Source: Labedella phragmitis
GTDB taxonomy: Bacteria > Actinomycetota > Actinomycetes > Actinomycetales > Microbacteriaceae
Length of the DNA: 64,000 bases
Assembly: GCF_004078635.1 (NCBI RefSeq)
Contig: NZ_RZNB01000003.1
Coordinates: forward strand, 124,001-188,000
Direction: 5' to 3'
Shown here in pieces: positions 36,273 through 44,101 of this stretch. The position numbers and the translations under genes are program-made. How positions within the stretch are numbered: the first letter of the stretch is position 1; every line of letters begins with the position of its first letter. The notes below the pieces were generated by a model, which worked only from the letters and a program-made list of their open reading frames with translations, did not search any database and had not been told where the DNA came from.

Positions 36273-37694
36273 TCAGGAGTCGAAGCCGAGGCCGAGGGCG
36301 TCGAGCGTCTTGAGGAGGACGTTGCGCCGGCCGCCGTTGTGGTCAGCGCGGTCGAGCGACCATCGCGTCGCATTGACACCGATCGCCGCAGCGGGCTCCG
36401 GGGGGAACGGGAGCGGCTTGCGGCGCACCATCTCGAGTCGCGTGCGGTCGGTCTCCTCGCCGGAGAGCAGGTCGAGCATGACGTCGGCGGCGAATCGCGT
36501 CGCGCCGACTCCGAGACCTGTGAAGCCCGCGGCGTATGCGACACGACCGCCGTACGCGGCTCCGAAGAACGCGGAGAACTGCGTGCTCGTGTCGATGACG
36601 CCGGCCCACGTGTGCGAGAACCGGATGCCCTCGAGCTGCGGGAACGTCGTGAGGAAGTGCGACGCGAGCCGCTCGAACGACTCCGGGCGGCGCTCGTACT
36701 CTGGGCGGATCCGACCGCCCGCGTGGTACACGGCGTCGTACCCTCCCCATAGGATGCGGTCGTCGGCCGACTGCCGGTAGTAGTGGAACTGATTGGCGAG
36801 GTCGCCGACGCCCTGACGACCGTCCCAGCCGATGTCGGCCTTCTGAGCCGCGGTGAGCGGCTCCGTCATGAGCACGTAGTCGTAGACGGGAACGGTCATG
36901 AGCCTGTTGCGCACGAGGAGCGACGGGAACGCGTTCGTGCCGAGCGCGACCTGCTGCGCACGGATCGTGCCGCCGGCCGTCCGCACCTCGACGGCATCGG
37001 TCGAGCGTTCGAGCCCTCGGACCATGGTGTGCTCGTGGATCGTGCCGCCGAGTTCCACGACGACGCGGGCGAGTTCGGTCGCGAGCTTCGCCGGATTGAC
37101 GAGCGCCGAGTCACGCGGCGGGACGACGAGTCCCGCGAGGTAGGTGGGCGAGTTCACGAGCGAGCGCATCTCGTCCTCGCCGACGAAGCGCGCCCCGCCC
37201 TGACCGTCCGACTCCGCGAGCCACGGCACCTGGTGCGGTTCCACCGCGACCGAGAGGTATCCCGTGCGCTCGAATTCGCACTCCATCCCGTATCGCGCGA
37301 CCGTCTCCTCGATGCCGTCGAGGTTCTCGACGCCGAGACGTTCGAGCTCTTCGAGCTCGTCCGGCCAGCGGCGTTCGCCGTTCTCGCGGCCGTGGGTGAG
37401 GCTCGCCTCGCAGAATCCGCCGTTGCGGCCCGACGCCGCCCACCCGACGGTCTTGGCCTCGACGACGACGACGCGGAGCGACGGCTCGCGCTCGAGGGCG
37501 CGGAGGGCGGTCCACAATCCGGTGTAGCCACCGCCGACGACCACGAGGTCGGCCGTCGCATCGCCGACGAGGCGCGGGTACTCGACACGCCGACCCAGGT
37601 CATCGAGCCAGAAGACCGCGTGACGACTTTCCGACAGGGAGTGCTCGACGACCGAGCGGTGCGGAGGTCGTCTCTCGAAGACGGTGGATCCCAT
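36273..37694 (-). CDS. FAD-dependent amine oxidase (DAO family, PuuB-like), first copy
   Basis: A 473-residue flavoprotein. The dinucleotide fold is DLVVVGGGYTGLWTALRALE (about 49-68), followed by VGWAASGRNGGFCEASL, the DAO/PuuB signature around the FAD pyrophosphate. It continues to HTWAGVIDTSTQFSAFFG and AAGFTGLGVGATRFAADVMLDLLSG at the C-terminus, which closes over FAD. Family members oxidise gamma-glutamylputrescine or other secondary amines. It lies convergent to the PotC gene and divergent from the Lrp regulator, and presumably degrades the imported amine. A GGAAGGG cluster about 12 bases upstream of the ATG is the ribosome binding site. Confidence 0.88.
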   Translation of the reverse strand: MGSTVFERRPPHRSVVEHSLSESRHAVFWLDDLGRRVEYPRLVGDATADLVVVGGGYTGLWTALRALEREPSLRVVVVEAKTVGWAASGRNGGFCEASLTHGRENGERRWPDELEELERLGVENLDGIEETVARYGMECEFERTGYLSVAVEPHQVPWLAESDGQGGARFVGEDEMRSLVNSPTYLAGLVVPPRDSALVNPAKLATELARVVVELGGTIHEHTMVRGLERSTDAVEVRTAGGTIRAQQVALGTNAFPSLLVRNRLMTVPVYDYVLMTEPLTAAQKADIGWDGRQGVGDLANQFHYYRQSADDRILWGGYDAVYHAGGRIRPEYERRPESFERLASHFLTTFPQLEGIRFSHTWAGVIDTSTQFSAFFGAAYGGRVAYAAGFTGLGVGATRFAADVMLDLLSGEETDRTRLEMVRRKPLPFPPEPAAAIGVNATRWSLDRADHNGGRRNVLLKTLDALGLGFDS

Positions 37695-37907
37695 GGCCGC
37701 TTGCCCTTCCCTTCCCCACCCGCGACGGGGCTCCTGCTGTCATCCCCGTCCCGCCCACGACGGGTCGGGATCACGCCGCCCGCGGCAGGGGGAAGAGAAC
37801 TCGGTCGCGGAGTCGGCTGTCAGCAACTCTAACGATTTCCGCCGTGCGGTGCGATGTTTCCTACGGATTCGCTTGCCGAGGCATCAGTAAGCTGACAATA
37901 TGGCGGG

Positions 37908-38375
37908 ATGAGTGCGCGAGACGGCCGGACGTCCCTTGATGACACGTCGAAGGCCATCATCGAGCAGTTGCAGGACGACGGCCGACGTTCGTACGCCGAG
38001 ATCGGCAAGGCCGTCGGCCTCTCGGAGGCCGCGGTCCGACAGCGCGTGCAGAAACTCGTGGACGGCGGCGTCGTGCAGATCGTGGCGGTCACGGATCCCC
38101 TGCAACTCGGTTTCCTCCGGCAGGCGATGATCGGCGTCCGCGTATCGGGAGACACGCGCGAGATCGCCGACACGGTCGCCGACATCCCCGAGGTCGACTA
38201 CGTCGTCCTGACGGCCGGCAGCTTCGATCTCCTCGTCGAGATCGTCTGCGAGGACGACGAGAAGCTCCTCGACCTGCTCAACGAGAAGATCCGCAGTCTC
38301 GACGGCGTGCTCTCCACCGAGACGTTCGTCTATCTCAAACTCCGCAAACAGCTCTACAACTGGGGGACCCGATGA
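37908..38375 (+). CDS. Lrp/AsnC-family regulator
   Basis: A 155-residue regulator with an N-terminal HTH (DDTSKAIIEQLQDDGRRSYAEIGKAVGLSEAAVRQRVQKLVDGGVV) and a C-terminal RAM ligand-binding domain (GVRVSGDTREIADTVADIPEVDYVVLTAGSFDLLVEIVCED). The gene begins just after TTGCCG (37873-37878) and CAATAT (37896-37901), spaced 17, implying a near-leaderless message. It overlaps the aminotransferase gene by 4 bases, so it most likely controls amine catabolism, sensing an amino acid or amine. Confidence 0.93.
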   Translation: MSARDGRTSLDDTSKAIIEQLQDDGRRSYAEIGKAVGLSEAAVRQRVQKLVDGGVVQIVAVTDPLQLGFLRQAMIGVRVSGDTREIADTVADIPEVDYVVLTAGSFDLLVEIVCEDDEKLLDLLNEKIRSLDGVLSTETFVYLKLRKQLYNWGTR

Positions 38376-39796
38376 CACTGTTCCGTTCCGAGACGCGCAC
38401 CGACCCGACGGGAGACCTCGTGACCTTCGACACCGACGCGCTCAACGCGAAGGCCACGGACCACTTGTGGATGCACTTCGCGCGCCAGTCGTCGCTCGCG
38501 AAGGGCACGGTGCCGATCATCGTCAAGGGCGAGGGTCACCACATCTGGGACAGCAACGGCAAGAAGTACTTCGACGCGCTCTCCGGCCTCTTCGTCGTCG
38601 CAGCCGGTCATGGCCGCCGCGAGCTCGCCGAGGCCGCGGCCAAGCAGGCCGAGACGCTCGCGTTCTTCCCCATCTGGGGCTACACGCACCCCGGCGCGAT
38701 CGACCTCGCCGACCGGCTCGCGGACTACGCTCCCGGCGACCTCAACAAGGTGTTCTTCGCCACGGGAGGTGGCGAAGCGGTCGAGTCGGCTTTCAAGCTC
38801 GCGAAGCACTACTGGAAGCTCCAGGGAAAGCCGATGAAGACGAAGGTCATCTCGCGGGCCGTCGCCTACCACGGCACCCCGCAGGGTGCTCTCGCGATCA
38901 CCGGCATCCCCGCGATGAAGGCGATGTACGAGCCCGTCACGCCCGGGGGCTTCCGCGTCCCGAACACCAACTACTACCGCTCCGACGAGATGGGCTTCAC
39001 AGGCACCGAGGAGGAGTTCGGCCTCTGGGCGGCCGATCGCATCGAGGAGATGATCGAGTTCGAGGGGGCCGACACCGTCGCGGCCGTCTTCCTCGAGCCG
39101 GTCCAGAACTCGGGCGGGTGCTTCCCGCCGCCGAAGGGCTACTTCCAGCGCGTGCGCGAGATCTGCGACAAGCACGACGTCCTGCTCGTGAGCGACGAGG
39201 TCATCTGCGCCTTCGGCCGCATCGGCCACATGTTCGCGTGCGACGCCTACGGCTACGTGCCCGACATGATCACGTGCGCGAAGGCCCTCACGAGCGGGTA
39301 CTCCCCCCTCGGCGCCACGATCGTGAGTGACCGCGTCTACGAGCCGTTCGCGCACGGACAGACGTCGTTCGCGCACGGCTACACGTTCGGCGGCCACCCC
39401 GTCTCGACGGCCGTCGCGATGGCGAACCTCGACATCTTCGAGCGTGAGGGCCTCAATCAGAACGTGCTGCAGAACTCGGCCTCTTTCCGCTCGTCGCTCG
39501 AGAAGCTCCTCGACATCCCGATCGTCGGCGACGTCCGCGGCGACGGCTACTTCTTCGGGATCGAACTCGTGAAGGACAAGAAGACGAAGGAGACGTTCGA
39601 CGCCGACGAGTCCGAGCGACTGCTCCGCGGCTTCCTCTCACGAGCCCTGTTCGACGCCGGTCTCTACTGCCGGGCCGACGACCGCGGCGACCCCGTGATC
39701 CAGCTCGCCCCGCCGCTCACCACGGGCCCGAAGGAGTTCGACGAGATCGAGCAGATCCTCCGCGGCGTCCTCACGGAGGCGTCGAACCTGCTCTAG
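38372..39796 (+). CDS. Class III aminotransferase (putrescine/GABA-type)
   Basis: A 474-residue PLP enzyme. Its class III features are DALSGLFVVAAGHGRRELAEA near the start, FFATGGGEAVESAFKLAKHYW (phosphate loop), and VFLEPVQNSGG. LLVSDEVICAFGRIGHMFACDAYG (PLP-binding Asp) and MITCAKALTSGYSPLGA (Schiff-base Lys about 305) complete the set. Similar actinobacterial enzymes act on putrescine, cadaverine, taurine or beta-alanine with pyruvate or 2-oxoglutarate. It is encoded by the second gene of the Lrp operon and followed by the second FAD oxidase. Confidence 0.9.
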   Translation: MTLFRSETRTDPTGDLVTFDTDALNAKATDHLWMHFARQSSLAKGTVPIIVKGEGHHIWDSNGKKYFDALSGLFVVAAGHGRRELAEAAAKQAETLAFFPIWGYTHPGAIDLADRLADYAPGDLNKVFFATGGGEAVESAFKLAKHYWKLQGKPMKTKVISRAVAYHGTPQGALAITGIPAMKAMYEPVTPGGFRVPNTNYYRSDEMGFTGTEEEFGLWAADRIEEMIEFEGADTVAAVFLEPVQNSGGCFPPPKGYFQRVREICDKHDVLLVSDEVICAFGRIGHMFACDAYGYVPDMITCAKALTSGYSPLGATIVSDRVYEPFAHGQTSFAHGYTFGGHPVSTAVAMANLDIFEREGLNQNVLQNSASFRSSLEKLLDIPIVGDVRGDGYFFGIELVKDKKTKETFDADESERLLRGFLSRALFDAGLYCRADDRGDPVIQLAPPLTTGPKEFDEIEQILRGVLTEASNLL

Positions 39797-39857
39797 CCGT
39801 GGGCTCGCGCCGCCGCCACCGATCGAAGGGCATCGCCGCCTCCGAAGCACGCCGGCT

Positions 39858-39882
39858 CCCCTTCGACAGGCTCAGGGACCGG
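39858..39882. repeat. Micrococcales-type short palindromic repeat
   Basis: The core CCCTTCGACAGGCTCAGGGA (with flanking bases CC.. and ..CCGG) is a dispersed repeat seen in many actinobacterial intergenic regions, recognisable by the peptides LSLSKG and PEPVEG in spurious translations. It is imperfectly palindromic (TTCGACAGGCTC around a small centre). Only one copy is in this window, between the aminotransferase and FAD oxidase genes. Confidence 0.5.
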
Positions 39883-39921
39883 TATCGCCGATCCCGAGCC
39901 TGATCCTGGGAAGAAGACGAC

Positions 39922-41325
39922 ATGACCACGCGCCCGTACCGCGAGACCTCCTTCTGGTTCGACGCCCTCGCCGAGACGGGGACCGATGAGCTGACGCCGC
40001 GCCCCTTCGCCCCGGACGGGCTCGACGTCGACGTCTGCATCGTGGGCGGCGGGCTCACGGGCCTCTGGGCGGCGTACTACCTGACGCAGAACGACCCGGA
40101 GCTCTCCGTCGTCGTGATCGAGAAGGAGATCGCCGGCTTCGGTGCCTCGGGACGGAACGGCGGGTGGTGCTCGGCGCTCTTCCCGCGCGAGACCTCGTCG
40201 CTCGTCTCCGAGTACGGGCACGACGCCGCGCGACGCATGCGGCAGGCGATGATCGACACGGTCGACGAGGTGGGGCGCGTCGTCGCCGCAGAGGGCATCG
40301 ATTGCGACTTCTCCAAGGGCGGCACCATCTCGTTCGCGACGTCGGACGTCCAGCGGACGGCGGCCCTCGCCGAGGTGGACGCGAACAACGCCTTCGGCGT
40401 CGACCGGCGCGAGTTCTGGGACTTCGCCGGGCCCGAGTCGGGCAAGGCCCACCCGGAGAAGGCCATCGCGGCCTCCTTCAACCCCGATTGCGCGCGCGTC
40501 CAGCCGGCCAAGCTCGTCCGGTCGCTCGCCGAGGTCGTCGAGGCCCGCGGCGTCCGGATCTTCGAGCAGACGGCCGCGGCATCGTGGACCGAGGGCGAGG
40601 TGGTCGCCGAGACACCCGTGGGGCGGACGACGATTCGAGCGGGATCGATCCTGCTCGCCACCGAGGCCTACGGCTCCCAGCTGCCCGGGATCGGTCGGCG
40701 TGTCATGCCGCTGTACTCCCTCATGATCGCGACCGAGCCGCTCGACGACGCGTTCTGGGAGGCCGCCGGGATCGAACACGGCCAGACGTTCACCGACTAC
40801 CGCCACCTGCTCATCTACGGCCAGCGCACGGCGGACAACCGCTTCGCGTTCGGCGGGCGCGGCGCACGTTACCACTGGGGCTCGACGATCTCGGACGCGT
40901 ACGACCGCGTCGATCGGGTCTTCGATCACCTCCACCACACGCTCGTCGACCTGTTCCCGGCGGCGGCCGAGGCGGCCGTCACCCACTCGTGGGGCGGGCC
41001 GCTCGGCGTCCCGCGGGACTGGCACGCCACGGTGAGCTACAACCGCCGGACCCACGTCGGCCTCGCCGGCGGTTATGTCGGTGACGGCGTCGGCACGACG
41101 AACCTCGCGGGCCGCACTCTCGCAGACCTCGTGACGGGCACCGACTCGGACATCGTCTCACTGCCGTGGGTCGGGCACGTCTCCCCGCGCTGGGAGCCGG
41201 AGCCGCTCCGGTTCGCCGGCGCCAACCTCGGACTCGTCGGCACGACGCTCGCCGACGTCGAGGAGGCGGTGACGGGTCGACGCTCGATCGCCGCTCGTCT
41301 GCTGGCGCCGCTCACCGGGCACTGA
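39922..41325 (+). CDS. FAD-dependent amine oxidase (DAO family, PuuB-like), second copy
   Basis: A 467-residue flavoprotein of the same superfamily as 36273-37694 but diverged. It has VDVCIVGGGLTGLWAAYYLTQ (about 36-56), FGASGRNGGWCSALFPRETSS, HSWGGPLGVPRDW, and GLAGGYVGDGVGTTNLAGRTLADLVTG closing the FAD site. It sits 126 bases after the aminotransferase gene in the same direction and is probably in the same pathway. GAAG precedes the ATG by 6 bases. Having two such oxidases suggests two amine substrates or successive steps. Confidence 0.88.
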   Translation: MTTRPYRETSFWFDALAETGTDELTPRPFAPDGLDVDVCIVGGGLTGLWAAYYLTQNDPELSVVVIEKEIAGFGASGRNGGWCSALFPRETSSLVSEYGHDAARRMRQAMIDTVDEVGRVVAAEGIDCDFSKGGTISFATSDVQRTAALAEVDANNAFGVDRREFWDFAGPESGKAHPEKAIAASFNPDCARVQPAKLVRSLAEVVEARGVRIFEQTAAASWTEGEVVAETPVGRTTIRAGSILLATEAYGSQLPGIGRRVMPLYSLMIATEPLDDAFWEAAGIEHGQTFTDYRHLLIYGQRTADNRFAFGGRGARYHWGSTISDAYDRVDRVFDHLHHTLVDLFPAAAEAAVTHSWGGPLGVPRDWHATVSYNRRTHVGLAGGYVGDGVGTTNLAGRTLADLVTGTDSDIVSLPWVGHVSPRWEPEPLRFAGANLGLVGTTLADVEEAVTGRRSIAARLLAPLTGH

Positions 41326-41343
41326 GGCTGCTCACCGGACTCT

Positions 41344-41400
41344 GACGCCGCATTCCGGGCGATCGACGCCGCGTTCCGGGCGCTGACACCGTGCATTCCG
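41344..41400 (+). repeat. Short degenerate tandem repeat upstream of the KimA-like gene
   Basis: Units of 20-21 bases, GACGCCGCATTCCGGGCGATC, GACGCCGCGTTCCGGGCGCT and GACACCGTGCATTCCG. They lie in the 207-base gap after the oxidase stop. No known riboswitch fold is apparent in the gap. Confidence 0.4.
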
Positions 41401-41532
41401 CTGCGCGTACGCGTCGCATCGGAGAGCCGCGAGAACCGCGAGAGCCGCTGATCCTCGACATCATCGGCATCGGTCCGACCGTCCTCGCGGCGGGCTGGCA
41501 CGCGGAACCTCACCGGAGTAGAGTCGCCGCTC

Positions 41533-43560
41533 GTGACGACAGATGGTCGCGTCCCCGAGACCGAGGGCCGCTCCCCGAAACGCTGGATCATCGGCGATCC
41601 CCTCCCGTCCGAGAAGCTCGACGGACAGCTGCTCCCGAAGAAGCTCGCGCTGCCGATCTTCGCCTCCGACGCACTCTCCTCCGTGGCCTACGCGCCGCAG
41701 GAGCTGCTCATGATCCTGCTGCTCGGTGGCCTCGCCTTCCTCTCGTTCGCGCCGTGGATCGCCGCGGCCGTGATCGTGCTCCTCGTCGTCGTGGTCCTGA
41801 GCTACCGACAGCTCATCAAGGCGTACCCGTCCGGCGGAGGCGACTACGAGGTCGCCCACAAGAACCTCGGCGAGAAGGCCGGCGTGATCGTCGCCTCGGC
41901 GCTCCTCGTCGACTACGTCCTCACGGTCGCGGTCTCCGTCGCATCGGGCGTCGACAACATCATCTCCGCGATACCCGAGCTCAATCCGCTCCGCGTCGAG
42001 CTCGCGGTCGGGTTCGTCCTGATCCTCATGGCCGTCAACCTGCGCGGCGTGCGCGAATCGTCGCGCGCGTTCGCGATCCCCACCTACCTGTTCATCGCGA
42101 GCGTCGCCCTCATGATCATCACGGGACTCACGCGCGCCCTGCTCGACGACACCCCCGTCGCCTCGAGCGCCGGGTACGTCGTCGAGGGCGACGACCTCAG
42201 CCGGACCGCGTTCATCCTGCTCCTGCTGCGCGCGTTCTCGAGCGGCTGCAGCGCGCTCACCGGAGTCGAGGCCGTGTCGAACGGTGTCCCGGCCTTCCGC
42301 CAGCCGAAGGTGCGCAACGCCCAGCAGACCCTCGTCATCATGGGCGGCACGGCGATCGCCCTCTTCGCGGGACTCACGGCGCTCGCCCTCATCGCGGGCG
42401 TCCACTACGCCGAGGACGCGTGCGACCTCGTCGGCTTCGCGAACTGCGAGACGGCCCCGCAGCCGAGTCTCATGGCGCAGGTCGCGGCGGCGACCTTCGG
42501 CGCCGGCAGTATCCCGTTCTTCGTCATCCAGGCGGCGACGGCGTGTGTGCTCCTGCTCGCCGCGAACACCGCATTCAACGGTTTCCCGCTGCTCGGTTCG
42601 GTGCTCGCCCGCGACGGCTACGCGCCGAAGGCCCTCAACACCCGTGGCGACCGGCTCGTCTTCTCGAACGGCATGATCGTGCTCGGCCTCGCGGCGAGCG
42701 TGATCCTCGTCCTCTATCAGGCGAGCCTCACGCAGCTCATCCAGCTCTACATCATCGGCGTCTTCGTCTCGTTCACCCTCGGGCAGCTGGGCATGGTGAA
42801 GCACTGGCGGAGGCTGCTGCGCGAGGGAACGGACAACCCGAATGCCCTGCGCGCGAGCCTCGCGATCAACACGGCGGGAGCCGCTCTCACGGGGAGCGTG
42901 CTCATCGTCGTCACGATCACCAAGTTCACGCACGGCGCGTGGCTCGTCTTCGTTCTCATGCCCGTCCTCTTCATCCTCATGGTCGGCGTGAACCGCTACT
43001 ACCGCGACGTCGAGCACGAGATCCGCGTCGAGGACTGCCCCACGTTCGGCGCAGAGGGCGACCACGCGATCATCCTCGTCGGGAAGCTGCAGAAGCCCGT
43101 GCTCAAGGCGATCGACTACGCGGTCGCGGCGAAGCACGCGTCGATCGCCGCGCTGCACGTCGGGGTCGACGAGGAGTCGACCGAGAAGCTCGTGAAGCAG
43201 TGGGCCGAGTTCGGGATCGACGTCCCGCTCGTCATCGTCGAGTCGCCGTACCGCGCGTACGCGCAGCCCGTCACCGCCTACATCGAGGCGCACCGGAAGA
43301 AGCACGGCCCGGAAGTCGTCACCGTCTACCTACCGCAGTACATCGTGGGTCACTGGTGGGAGTCGTTCCTGCACAATCGGCGGGCGAAGCGCATCAGCCA
43401 GCAGCTCATGCTCGTCCACGGCGTGACGATCACGCTCGTGCCCTGGCTGCTCGACTCGTCGGAGCTCATCTACGGCCGCCGATCCCGGCCGCTGCCCGGC
43501 GAGGAGCGTCGGGGCGAGTACCGCTCGGAGGACGCGCGGCCCCGCTCACTCGCGAGCTGA
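41533..43560 (+). CDS. KimA-like APC-superfamily K+/H+ symporter
   Basis: A 675-residue membrane protein with about twelve helices and a C-terminal cytosolic domain of about 170 residues. The sequence follows Bacillus KimA (YdaO) closely: KLALPIFASDALSSVAYAPQELLMIL, SYRQLIKAYPSGGGDYEVAHKNLGEK, LLRAFSSGCSALTGVEAVSNGVPAFR and LLAANTAFNGFPLL. The C-terminal domain (GDHAIILVGKLQKPVLKAIDYA...) is also shared. KimA imports K+ at low concentration and is inhibited by c-di-AMP. No c-di-AMP riboswitch is visible here. It starts with GTG at 41533 and is ended by the terminator at 43612. Confidence 0.9.
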   Translation: MTTDGRVPETEGRSPKRWIIGDPLPSEKLDGQLLPKKLALPIFASDALSSVAYAPQELLMILLLGGLAFLSFAPWIAAAVIVLLVVVVLSYRQLIKAYPSGGGDYEVAHKNLGEKAGVIVASALLVDYVLTVAVSVASGVDNIISAIPELNPLRVELAVGFVLILMAVNLRGVRESSRAFAIPTYLFIASVALMIITGLTRALLDDTPVASSAGYVVEGDDLSRTAFILLLLRAFSSGCSALTGVEAVSNGVPAFRQPKVRNAQQTLVIMGGTAIALFAGLTALALIAGVHYAEDACDLVGFANCETAPQPSLMAQVAAATFGAGSIPFFVIQAATACVLLLAANTAFNGFPLLGSVLARDGYAPKALNTRGDRLVFSNGMIVLGLAASVILVLYQASLTQLIQLYIIGVFVSFTLGQLGMVKHWRRLLREGTDNPNALRASLAINTAGAALTGSVLIVVTITKFTHGAWLVFVLMPVLFILMVGVNRYYRDVEHEIRVEDCPTFGAEGDHAIILVGKLQKPVLKAIDYAVAAKHASIAALHVGVDEESTEKLVKQWAEFGIDVPLVIVESPYRAYAQPVTAYIEAHRKKHGPEVVTVYLPQYIVGHWWESFLHNRRAKRISQQLMLVHGVTITLVPWLLDSSELIYGRRSRPLPGEERRGEYRSEDARPRSLAS

Positions 43561-43611
43561 CCGGCGCGGAACGCGGCTCGAGGGACCCCGACCGACGGCA
43601 CCGTCCACTCG

Positions 43612-43643
43612 CTCGGAGCAGGGATTTGGGCCCCTGCTCCGAG
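43612..43643 (+). terminator. Terminator after the KimA-like gene
   Basis: CTCGGAGCAGGG and CCCTGCTCCGAG form a perfect 12-bp stem around an 8-base loop, 51 bases after the stop codon. Confidence 0.7.
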
Positions 43644-43936
43644 ACGAGGTGGACCGACCGCCGTCGATGTGAAAGCCGTCGGCCGGTGAGCCGTCCCGAG
43701 CGGGGGTTCAGGGATCCCTCTCGGTCCGGCTCCCGCTCCTCCCCTCCCAGGGAGTGGGCTCGATCGAGATCGAGACGGGAAGGAGCAGCTCCTCGACGGC
43801 GACGGGATCGCGACCGGCGTCGGCGAGGAGACGACGGTCCCATCCTCGGTCGCTCCGTGCCCGACACGGCCGTCAAGCGCCGCTTTTGGTCCGTACAGTG
43901 GTCCCCTGCCGAATCCGCGAGCCGATCCGGCAGGAC

Positions 43937-43973
43937 GCCGAAGGCCCCACCGGTGAGCGGTGGGGCCTTCGGC
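43937..43973. terminator. Perfect hairpin terminator in the 43.6-44.1 kb gap
   Basis: GCCGAAGGCCCCACCG and its exact complement CGGTGGGGCCTTCGGC around a GTGAG loop. No U-tract on either strand. It ends either the putative small RNA (plus) or read-through from the giant gene (minus). Confidence 0.6.
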
Positions 43974-44058
43974 ATCACGGACGAGGGCGGCGACGACGAG
44001 CGCCGCGGCGACGCCCTGCTCGTCGCCGTCATGGGCCGCCTCCACGTGGAGGAGAGCG

Positions 44059-44094
44059 CCACCCGGGCCGAGGAGGGGGACCCGACCCGGGTGG
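44059..44094 (-). terminator. Terminator of the giant surface-protein gene
   Basis: CCACCCGGG and CCCGGGTGG pair around an 18-base loop, 8 bases beyond the stop codon of the minus-strand gene. Confidence 0.55.
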
Positions 44095-44101
44095 TGACCG
44101 G

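Larger units (their letters stand above)
43644..44101. other. Gene-poor 460-base region, possible small RNA
   Basis: No plausible protein gene. It holds several strong hairpins: CTGCCG/CGGCAG (about 43907-43934), immediately followed by the perfect 16-bp stem at 43937-43973, and another near the giant gene (44059-44094). A TACAGT hexamer (43896-43901) before the first stem could start a transcript of about 70 bases ending at the second stem. That is a candidate small RNA, not a demonstrated one. Confidence 0.35.

Noticed and set aside
39858-39882. Transposon end or attachment site
   Set aside because: It matches a widely dispersed intergenic palindrome; there is no target duplication or transposase nearby.
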